Source: Burkholderiales bacterium | Lineage (GTDB): Bacteria > Pseudomonadota > Gammaproteobacteria > Burkholderiales > SG8-39 | Reading direction: 5' to 3' | Assembly: GCA_027493935.1 (NCBI GenBank) | Contig: JAOSJV010000012.1 | Coordinates: 124,001 to 188,000, forward strand | DNA length: 64,000 nucleotides | Shown here: positions 32,344 to 41,627 of the stretch, piece by piece | How the letters are laid out: every line of letters begins with the position of its first letter | How positions within the stretch are numbered: position 1 is the first letter of the stretch | Program-made: the position numbers and the translations under genes | Notes under the pieces: model-generated | What the model was told of the DNA's origin: nothing | Seen by the model: only the letters and a program-made list of their open reading frames with translations | Database searches by the model: none

Positions 32344-35075
32344 ATGTCCCCGCAGACGCTGCGCGAAACTGTCGCCGCGCTTCGCCCGCCGGCGCGTCCG
32401 CGCGCCGGCCGCGCCGCACGCATCACGCTCGCAGGCCTGCTAGGCGTGCTGATCGCCGCCGCCGCGGCGGCGGCGAACTACGGCCTCTGGACATTCTTCA
32501 ACCGGCCGGTCGAGGCGCCGGAGTGGTCCGGCAAGGTGAAGGGCGTCGCCTACAGCGGCTTCCAGCGCGACCAGGATCCGACCCGGCGGCGCTTTCCGAC
32601 CGAGGCGGAGCTCGACCGCGACCTCGCCCTGCTCGCCGGCGTCACCGGCCGCATCCGGACCTACACGGCGATCGAGAACAGCGCCGTCGCGCGGCTCGCC
32701 GACAAGCACGGACTGCGCGTCGCGGCGGGCGCGTGGCTCGACCGGCGCGCGGGCAATAATCGCAACGAGCTCGACGCCCTCGGCTGGATCGTGCAGTCGA
32801 ACCGCAACGTGGACAGCGTGATCGTCGGCAACGAGGCGATCCTGCGCGGCGACCTCTCGGTGCCCGAGCTCCTGCGCTACATGGTCGAAGCGAAGCGGCG
32901 CACGCGCCTGCCGGTGTCGACCGCCGAGCCGTGGCACGTGTGGCTCAAGCATCCGGAACTCGCGCGGCGCGTCGATTTCATCACCGTGCACCTGCTGCCG
33001 TACTGGGAAGGCGTGCCGGTGCACGAGGCGGTGGACTACGTGTTCATGCGCTACGAGGAGCTCAAGCGCAAGTACCCGAAGAAGCGCATCGTCATCGGCG
33101 AGGTGGGCTGGCCGAGCCAAGGCGACCGGCGCGACGGCGCGGTGGCCTCGCCCGCCGCGCAGGCACAGTTCCTGCGCGAGTTCCTCGAGGTGGTGCAGGA
33201 CCGGCGCATCGAGTACTACGTGATGGAGGGTTTCGACCAGCCGTGGAAGCGCGCGGCGGAGGGCCGTGCCGGCCCGTACTGGGGCATGTTCGACGCGTAC
33301 CGCGCGCCGAAGTTCGACTGGAGCGGCCCGATCGCCGGCGATCGCCATTGGCGCGCGAAGGCGCTCGCCGCCTCGCTGCTCGCGTTCGTCCCGATCGTCC
33401 TGTTCGCCAGCCGGTTCCGCCGCCTGCGCTGGCAGGGTATCGCCTTCTTCGCGCTGCTCGTTCAGGCCTCGGCCGCGGCGCTCGTGTGGACGGCGTCGGT
33501 GCCGTTCGCCTTCTACCTCGATCCCCTCGACTGGGCGATGCTCGCCGCGCTCGCGCCGGCGCTCGTCGCGATGATATCCGTGCTGCTGGTGAACGGCTTC
33601 GAGTTCGTCGAGACGCTGTGGAACCGGGGCTGGCTGCGCGCTTTCGCGCCGCACGCCGAGCCGCCGGCGCGCGAGCCGTTCGTATCGATCCACCTGCCGT
33701 GCTGCAACGAGCCGCCCGAGATGGTGATGCTCACGCTGGCGAGCCTCGCGCACCTCGACTACCGCAACTTCGAGGTGCTGGTGATCGACAACAACACGCA
33801 GGACGAGGCCAAGTGGAAGCCGGTCGAGGCGTTCGTCGCGACGCTCGGACCGCGGTTCCGCTTCTTCCACCTGCCGTCATGGCCCGGGTTCAAGGCGGGC
33901 GCGCTCAACTTCGCGCTCGGCGAGATCGACCCGCGCACCGAGATCGTCGGCGTGGTCGACGCCGACTACGCGGTGAGCGGCAACTGGCTTGCGAGCCTGG
34001 TGGGCCATTTCGATGCGCCGCAGGTGGCGGTGGTCCAGGCGCCGCAGGCGCACCGCGACTTCGAGGCGAACGCGTTCCGGCGCATGTGCAACTGGGAGTT
34101 CGACGGCTTCTTCCGCATCGGCATGCACCACCGCAACGAGCGCAACGCGATCATCCAGCACGGCACGATGACGCTGGTGCGGCGCGCGGCGCTCGAGCGC
34201 ACGGGCAGGTGGTCCGAGTGGTGCATCTGCGAGGACGCCGAGCTCGGGCTACGCCTGATGCACGCCGGCTACGAGATCAAGTACGTCGACGCGGTGCTCG
34301 GCCGCGGCCTCACGCCGGCCGACTTCCGGGCGTTCAAGGCGCAGCGCTTCCGCTGGGCGTTCGGCGCCATGCAGATCCTCAAGCGCCGCTGGGGCTGGCT
34401 CAACCGGCCCGGGCCGCTCACCGCGGGCCAGCGCTACCACTTCCTCACCGGCTGGTTCTGGTGGTTCGCCGATGCGCTGCACCTCGTGTTCAGCTTCCTT
34501 GCGCTGGCGTGGACCGCCGGCATGATCGCTGCGCCGCATCTGTTCAGCCTGCCGCTCGATCTGTTCGTGCTGCCGGTGCTCGGGTTCCTCGCCGCGAAAG
34601 CGTTCTTCGGGCCGGCGCTCTACCGCGCGCGCGTGCCGTGCGGGTGGCCCGACGTGATCGGCGCGTCTGTCGCGAGCATGGGGCTCTCGCATGCGATCGC
34701 GCGCGGGATCTTCGAGGGCTCGCGCGCAAGGAAGGCAAGTTCATCACGACCACGAAGGGGTGGCAGCCGCGCGGGCGCCTCGGCGCGCTCAACGTCGTGC
34801 GCGAGGAGGCGCTGATGTTCGGCGCGCTGGCGCTCGGGGCGGCGGGCATACTGTGGCGCTACAGCGCGGGCCACCCGGAGGCGATGCTGTGGCTCGCGGT
34901 CCTGGCTGCGCAGGCGCTGCCCTATTTCGCCTCGCTCGCCTCCGCGGCGATCTCGGCGCGTGCGGCGGTCGCCGTGGCCGCGCGCCCGACGACGCAGCCC
35001 GCCGGGCTCAAGCCGGTGGCCGAAGCCGGGACGCTCGGCGGCGCGGTGCACGAGCCGCAACGCAGCGCCGCCTGA
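32344..35075 (+). CDS. GH17-GT2 fusion beta-glucan glucosyltransferase (NdvB-like of Pseudomonas/Bradyrhizobium type), frameshift near 34728
   Basis: N-terminal GH17-like domain (RIRTYTAIENS, VIVGNEAILRGDL, VTVHLLPYWEG, IGEVGWPSQGDRR), then GT2 domain (FVSIHLPCCNEPPEMVMLTLASL, VGVVDADYAVSGNW, EDAELGLRL, QRFRWAFGAMQI); one G missing near 34728 (FEGLARKEGKFITTTKGW expected). Confidence 0.88.
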
Positions 35076-35176
35076 CGCGCCCCGGCGGCGCGCGCCGGCG
35101 GGCGCCCGCTCGAGGCTGCCGTCAGGCTGCGTGATCCGGCTGCGCTATCCTTCTCTCCCGGGAGGAGGAACGGCAA

Positions 35177-36701
35177 ATGCTCGAGCTCGCACATCTGGTC
35201 GCGCATCACACGCGCTTCCGGCCGGACAACCCGGCGGTCGTCTTCGAGAACGATCGGCTGACCTGGCGGCAGTTCCACGCCCGCGTCGCGCGCGTCGCGA
35301 ACGTCCTGCGCGGGCTCGGCATCGGCGCGGGCGACAAGGTCGCCACCGTGATGACCAACTGCCGCGAGCTGCTGGAGGTCTACTGGGCCGTGCCGTCGAT
35401 CGGGTCAGTGCTCGTGCCCCTCTCGCCGCTCCTGATGCCGGCCGGGCTCGTCGGCCTCGCGCGCGACGCCGGCGTGAAGTGCATAGTCAGCCAGCGCCCG
35501 CTCGTTCCGGTGCTGCAGGCCATGCGCGACGAGCTCGGCGAGCGGATCCTGCTCGTCGACGGCGCCGAGCCCGGCTACGGCGACTACGCGGCGCTCGCGG
35601 CGCAGTCCGCCGAGACGTTCGAGCCGGCGCGCGTCGCCGCCGACCAGCTGTTCAACATCATGTACACGAGCGGCACCACCGGCCTGCCGAAGGGCATCAT
35701 GCACAGCCACTTCACGCGCGCGATGTACGCGCTGTGGCTCGGCGCGGCATGGCGCATGACCCCCGAGTCGCGCGCGCTGCACACCGGCGCGCTGGTGTTC
35801 AACGGCGCTTTCATCACCATGATGGCCTCGTTCTATCTCGGCGGCACGTTCGTGCTCGCGCGGCAGTTCGACGCCGAGGGCATGATCGCGGCGATCGAGC
35901 GCGAGCGCATCACGCACATCATGGTGGTGCCCTCGCAGATCATCGCGCTCTTCAACGCGCGCGGGTACGACCCGGCGCGGCTCGCCTCGCTCGAGATGAT
36001 CCTGTCGCTCGGCGCGCCGCTCTTGAACGAGTACAAGGAGCGGCTGAACCGCGAGCTGCCCGACCGCTTCTACGAGCTCTACGGGCTCACCGAGGGCTTC
36101 GTCACGGTGCTCGACCGCACCGACGCGGTCCGCAAGGCGGGCTCGGTCGGCCGCCCGCCGCAGTTCGCCGAGATGCGGATCGTGGGCGAGGACGGCAAGG
36201 ATTGCCCGCCGCGCGCGATCGGCGAGATCGTCGGCCGCAGCCCGATCCTGATGGCCGGCTATCACAACCGCCCCGACCTCACCGCGCAGGCGATCCGCGA
36301 TGGCTGGCTCTACTCGGGCGACATGGGCTACGTGGACGAGGAGGGCTACCTCTACCTCGTCGACCGCAAGAAGGACATGATCGACTCCGGCGGCGTGAAG
36401 GTCTACCCGAAGGACATCGAGGAGATCGCGGCCCAGCACCCGGACGTGCGCGAGGTCGCGGTGTTCGGCGTGCCGCACGAGAAGTGGGGCGAGACGCCGC
36501 TCGCCGCGGTGATCCTGCGCGAGGGAGCACCGACCTCGGCCGCGGCGCTGCGCGACTGGATCAACGGGCGCGTCGCCGCGCGCTACCAGCGCGTGAGCGA
36601 GGTGGTGATCGTGGCGGACTTTCCACGCAGCGCCGCCGGCAAGACGCTGAAGCGCGAGATGCGCGAGCCGTACTGGGCGGGGGAAGGCGCGCAGGATCTA
36701 G
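35177..36701 (+). CDS. AMP-dependent acyl-CoA synthetase; ORF over-extended to 37333 by a probable frameshift near 36684
   Basis: YTSGTTGLPKGIMHSH, YELYGLTEGF, YSGDMGYVDEEGYLYLVDRKKDMIDSGGVKVYPKDIEE; reading 4 rather than 5 G near 36684 gives ..REPYWAGKARRI* at 36701. Confidence 0.9.
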
Positions 36702-36736
36702 AACGGAAAGTGGGCAGTGGGCAGCAGGCCGGCGGC

Positions 36737-37641
36737 TCACTCGTCGCCCGGGAGAGGGATGCCCGTCAGCGCCCGGTACAGCCTGACGAGCGCGGCGTCG
36801 TCGGCGCGCCCGAGACCGGCCGCCTGCGCCGCCACGTAGACCTGATGCGCGACGGCGGCGACCGGCACCGGGAAGCGCGCCCCGCGCGCCACCTCGAGCA
36901 GGATCGAAAGGTCCTTGGCGAGCACGTCGAGGGCCGCCCTCGGCGCGTAGTCGCCGGCGAGCACGCGCGGCATGCGGTCGGCGAAGATCCAGCTCGCGCC
37001 GGAGCTCGCGCCGACGACGTCGCAGATCGTCTGCGGCGCGAGCCCGAGCCGGATGCCGAGCGCCATCGCCTCGCACGCGGCAGCGAGGTTCACGCCGGCG
37101 AGCATGTTGTTCACGATCTTCGCGCGGGAGCCGTCGCCGACGCGCGCGCTCACCCGCAGGCGCGCGCCCGAGATCGTCTCGAGCACCGGCCGCGCGCGCG
37201 CGAGCGCCGCGTCGGCGCCGGCGAGCATCATGCTCATCGTGCCGGCGCGCGCTTTCGCCGGCCCGCCCGACACCGGCGCATCCACCATGTGCAGGCCGCG
37301 CCGGGCGAGGCGCGCGGCGAGGACTCCGCGTAGGCGGGCGCGACCGTGCTCGACATCACCAGCACGGCGTCGACGCCGAGGGTCTCGGCCGCCCCGGATG
37401 GCCCGAACACGACCTCCTCGGTCTGCGCTTCGTCCACCACGAGCGTGATGACGACCGCGCACGCCGCGGCCAGCGCCGCCGGCGAGTCGCAAACCTGCGC
37501 GCCGGCGGCGCGCGCCTCCTCCTCCGCCTCGCGCCGGACGTCGCGCACGCGCACCGCGAGACCGCGCTCGCGCAGGCGCAGCACCACCCCCATGCCCATC
37601 TGGCCGGCGCCGACGACACCGACACTCTGCTTACCGTTCAT
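36737..37641 (-). CDS. 3-hydroxyisobutyrate dehydrogenase-like NAD(P)-dependent oxidoreductase, frameshift near 37320
   Basis: MNGKQSVGVVGAGQMGMGVVLRLRERGLAV + ..GLHMVDAPVSGGPAKARAGTMSMMLAG...GDGSRAKIVNNML. Confidence 0.88.
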
Positions 37642-37835
37642 GCGTGCTCCCCGGTGATGGGCGCTCGCCGCGCGCCACGCGCCCGGGCGCAAGAAAGCGA
37701 GAATCCCCCGTGCGGCGCACAGCGTAGCGTGAAGGCCGCCGCGGCACCAACAGACCCCACGCCAGCGGGCGCCTGCGGCGCCCGCATAAGCGTGGCAGAC
37801 TTTCCTTCTTGACGCTCCACTGAACGAGGTGCTCC

Positions 37836-38453
37836 ATGGACAGAAAACTCGCAGCGCTCGCATTTGCGACCCTCTGCTTCGCGGCGCTGCCGGCGGGCGC
37901 ACAACCCCCCGCGGCGAAGCCCGAGCTCGCCAAGGCGACTTTCGCGGGCGGGTGCTTCTGGTGCATGGAGCCGCCTTACGACAAGCTCGACGGCGTGGTC
38001 TCCACCACCTCGGGTTACGTCGGCGGTCACAAGGCGAACCCCACCTACCGCGAAGTGACGGGCGGGACCACCGGACACACCGAGGCGGTCCAGGTGGTCT
38101 ATGACCCGCGCAAGGTGAGCTACGGGAAACTGCTCGAGGTCTACTGGGTGAACGTCGACCCGACCGACGCCTTCGGCCAGTTCTGCGACCGCGGCCCGCA
38201 GTATCGCCCGGGCATCTTCGTCCACGACGCCACGCAGCGGCGCGCGGCCGAAGCGTCCAAGGCCGCGCTGGCCAAGGCAAAGCCGTTCGCCGCGCCAATC
38301 GTCGTCGAGATCGTCGATGCGACGACTTTCTACCCGGCCGAGGAATACCATCAGGACTACTACCGGAAGAACCCGCTCCGCTACAAGTTCTACCGCACAG
38401 GCTGCGAGCGCGACGCCCGCCTCGAAGCGCTGTGGGGCAAGGCACCCGGCTGA
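37836..38453 (+). CDS. msrA: Exported peptide-methionine (S)-S-oxide reductase
   Basis: Signal peptide then ATFAGGCFWCMEPPYDKLDGVVSTTSGYVGGHKANPTY. Confidence 0.93.
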   Translation: MDRKLAALAFATLCFAALPAGAQPPAAKPELAKATFAGGCFWCMEPPYDKLDGVVSTTSGYVGGHKANPTYREVTGGTTGHTEAVQVVYDPRKVSYGKLLEVYWVNVDPTDAFGQFCDRGPQYRPGIFVHDATQRRAAEASKAALAKAKPFAAPIVVEIVDATTFYPAEEYHQDYYRKNPLRYKFYRTGCERDARLEALWGKAPG

Positions 38454-38487
38454 GCGCGCGGCGCGGAGGCTTCGCCGCGGCGCGCGC

Positions 38488-39503
38488 ATGACCACGCAGT
38501 TCGATCTGTTCGGCGCCGATTCCGCACGCCCGGCGCGGTCCGCGGCACTCGGCGCGTCTGCGCGTCCGGCGATCGCGCCGATGGCGCCCGGGGCGCGTGT
38601 TGCCGCGCTCGGCCGCGCGCTCCCGGCCCAGCTCCACCTCGGCACCTCGTCGTGGGCGTTTGCGGGGTGGGCCGGGATCGTGTACGCGCGCGCCGCCCCG
38701 AGGGCGAGCTTGCGCGCGAGGGCCTGCGCGCCTACGCGGCGCATCCGCTCCTGCGCTGCGTCGGCATCGACCGCACCTTCTATGCGACGCTCGCCGCCGC
38801 GGACTTCGCGCGCTATGCCAGCCAGGTGCCCGCCGCGTTCCGCTTCGTCGTCAAAGGCCCGGCGCTCGTCACCGACCCGTTCATCCGCGCAGCGCGCGGC
38901 AAGCCGGCCGGCGATAATCCGCGCTTCCTCGACGCGCACTTCGCCGCCGCGCATTGCGTCGCGCCCTTCCTCGAGGGCCTCGGCGCCAAGGCCGGCCCGC
39001 TCGTGTTCCAGTTTCCGCCGCTCGGCCGCGCATGGGCGCGCGACCCGGCGCGCTTCACCGCGCGGCTGCACGGCTTTCTCGCCGCGCTGCCCGCCGGGCC
39101 CACGTACGCGGTCGAGCTGCGCGACCGGGAGCTCCTCGGCGACGGGCTCGCTGCGGCGCTCGGCGCGGCGGGCGCCCGCTACTGCTTCGGCGTCCACCCG
39201 CGCCTGCCCGATCTCGACGCGCAGGCCGCACTCATGGCCGATCCGGGCCCGCTCGTCGTGCGCTGGAACCTGCACGGCGGCCTCGCCTACGAACGCGCCC
39301 GCGCGCGCTACGCGCCGTTCGACCGCCTGGTCGACGAGGACCTCGGCACGCGCTGCGCGCTCGCCCGCCTCTGCGCGCAGGCGCTCGCGGCCGGTCGGCC
39401 GGCATTCGTCGTCGCGAACAACAAGGCCGAGGGCTGCGCGCCGCTGACGCTCACCGCGCTCGCCGACGAGATCGTCGCGCGGGCGGCCGCACGCGGCGCA
39501 TGA
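38488..39503 (+). CDS. DUF72 family protein, frameshift near 38697
   Basis: LHLGTSSWAFAGWAGIVYA.. + RCVGIDRTFYATLAAADFARYASQVPAAFRFVVKGP; one C missing near 38697 (APEGELAREGLRAYA). Confidence 0.87.
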
Positions 39504-40143
39504 AGCTCGCACGCGCGGCGTGGACCGGCTTCGTCGCGGCCGTGCTCGGTGCGCACGTGGCGGCGCGCGCGGCCGAACCCGGGGTGGACGCCTACGAGCG
39601 GGAGGCCTATGTGGAGGCGCTGATGGCCTTTCGCCGCGCGGCCACGGAAGGCAACCGGCTCGCGCAGTTCAATCTCGCGATGATGCTCTTCCGCGGCGAG
39701 GGCGTGGCGGCCGATCCGGCGCAGGCGCTCGCCTGGCTGAGACGATCGGCCGACGCCGGCTTCCCCAGGCGCAGTACAACCTCGGGCTGCTGTACGAGCG
39801 CGGCTCGCACGTCGAGCGCTCGCAGCGCCAAGCGACGGCATGGTTCCGGCGCGCCGCCGAGCAGGGGCACGCGGACGCGCAGCTCGCCGTGGCGACGCAG
39901 TACTTCCTGGGCCGCGGCACGCCGCGCGACTACGCGCAGGCGGCTCGATGGTACGAGGCCGCTGCGGAGACGGGCGATGCGGCCGCCCAGTACATCACTG
40001 CGAGCCTGTACGAGCGCGGCACCGGGGTGGCGCAGGACCTGCGCCGGGCGCTCGACTGGTACGCGCGCGCCGGCCGCCAGGGGGACCTCACCGCGCAGGA
40101 GAAGGCAAAGGAAATCGCACGGCGCTTGCGCGGCGGCGACTAG
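39500..40143 (+). CDS. Sel1-repeat (TPR-like) exported protein, frameshift near 39765
   Basis: AQFNLAMMLFRGEGVAADPAQALAWLRRSADAGF + AQYNLGLLYERGSHVERSQRQATAWFRRAAEQGHADAQ; one C missing near 39765. Confidence 0.87.
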
Positions 40144-40262
40144 CGACTCCCGGCGAACGGAGCCCGCCGCCCGGTTCGCGACCCCGTCTCCGGGCCGAGT
40201 CTCGCGCGAGCGAGGCGCGGCCGAGGCCGGCCTCGATCGCCGCACCCGCCGCCGGGCGGGCG

Positions 40263-40583
40263 CTACTTGCGAACGGCCTTGCGCGCCCTGCGCACCACCT
40301 TGCGGATCGACTTGCGCACCGCGCGCACCGTCTTGCGGGCGCTGCGCCGCACGCTCTTGCGCGCCGCGGTGGCCTTCTTCGCCACCCGCTTCGCCGTCTT
40401 CTTCGGCTTCTTCTTGCCGGCGGCGGCGGCCTCGCTCTTGCTCGTGCGCTGCAGGTCCATGCGGTGCGCGCGCGAGTATTGCTGGATATCCTTGAAGCGC
40501 CCCTTGCGGTCGCGCACCGCGTAGAGCTTCTTGCCGCTGCTGCTGCGGTGGGTGGTCCGTCTCGCTTTCTTTCTCGCGGCCAT
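40263..40583 (-). CDS. Small basic histone H1-like protein
   Basis: MAARKKARRTTHRSSSGKKLYAVRDRKGRFKDIQQYSRAHRMDLQRTSKSEAAAAGKKKPKKTAKRVAKKATAARKSVRRSARKTVRAVRKSIRKVVRRARKAVRK. Confidence 0.8.
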   Translation of the reverse strand: MAARKKARRTTHRSSSGKKLYAVRDRKGRFKDIQQYSRAHRMDLQRTSKSEAAAAGKKKPKKTAKRVAKKATAARKSVRRSARKTVRAVRKSIRKVVRRARKAVRK

Positions 40584-40706
40584 GCCTGCTCCTTGGTTGT
40601 CGTGGGACGGCGCGGCACGCGACGCTCCGGTCATCATGCAGGTGTCAACGCCGCTCCGCGGCGTCGATTATTGGAGCGCATGCACGGCGCGTCAAGCGCC
40701 GTACGC

Positions 40707-41279
40707 TCAACGCTTGAGCTTGGCCAGGAAGTGCCTGCGGAACTTGCCGACCTTCTCGGCGACCACCCACATGCAATAGGGCTGGGCGGGATTGCGCGCG
40801 AAGTATTCCTGATGATAGCTCTCGGCCATCCAGAACGTGTCCGCGGGTGCGAGCTCGGTCACGATCGGAGCGTCGTAGACGCCGCGGCCGGCGAGCTCGG
40901 CGATCGCCTCCCGCGCGATGCGCTTCTGCTCGTCGGAGTGGTAGAAGACGGCCGAGCGGTACTGCGTGCCGACGTCGTTGCCTTGGCGGTTGAGCGTGGT
41001 CGGGTCGTGGATCACGAAGAACACTTCGAGCAGCTCGCGGAAGGAGACCGCCTGCGGATCGAACGTGATGCGCACCACCTCGGCATGCCCGGTCCGGCCG
41101 GAGCAGACCGCGTCGTAGCTCGGCGCGGGCTGCGCTCCGCCCATGTAGCCGGACTCGACCGCTTCGACCCCGCGCAGCTCGTCATAGACCGCTTCCAGAC
41201 ACCAGAAGCAGCCGCCGGCGAGCGTGGCGACCGCCTTGCCGGGCGGGACGGCATCGGGCGCGATACCGGGATGGGTCAT
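40707..41279 (-). CDS. msrA: Cytoplasmic peptide-methionine (S)-S-oxide reductase
   Basis: [58 protein letters not shown]. Confidence 0.94.
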   Translation of the reverse strand: MTHPGIAPDAVPPGKAVATLAGGCFWCLEAVYDELRGVEAVESGYMGGAQPAPSYDAVCSGRTGHAEVVRITFDPQAVSFRELLEVFFVIHDPTTLNRQGNDVGTQYRSAVFYHSDEQKRIAREAIAELAGRGVYDAPIVTELAPADTFWMAESYHQEYFARNPAQPYCMWVVAEKVGKFRRHFLAKLKR

Positions 41280-41445
41280 CGTCGAGGGCCTCCAGGTCGG
41301 CCGCCGCGCGGCGCTCGGGGGTGGTCTGCTTTTTTGAATCAGAAGCTTATACGTTCGGCTCGCCCCCGGAAGGGCGCGGGTCGCCGGGACGGGCGCCGCC
41401 CCGGCCGGCCGGATCTGGCGCCGCACACGGTCTGTTGCGACGCAG

Positions 41446-41492
41446 CAACAAGATGTAGTAATGCAAAGAATCTCACACACAAGATCTTGTGA
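41446..41492. promoter_or_regulatory. Tandem NrdR-box pair upstream of nrdJ
   Basis: Box1 41446-41461 CAACAAGATGTAGTAA, box2 41477-41492 ACACAAGATCTTGTGA; both fit core CwAnATnTwG; core-to-core distance 31 bp. Confidence 0.72.
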
Positions 41493-41627
41493 CCGGTGGC
41501 GGGCGTGATTTGGCTCACACCACATGCCCGGTTCCGGTACAGAATACGTCCTCTCAAACTGGCCAAGCCTTCCGCATGGGGGTATCCTGGCCGAAAACCA
41601 CAAGACGAGACTTCAAAGGAAACAAAG

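Noticed and set aside
41340-41627. Cobalamin riboswitch upstream of the B12-dependent RNR
   Set aside because: No recognisable B12-box-like sequence was seen; the region is explained by the NrdR boxes.
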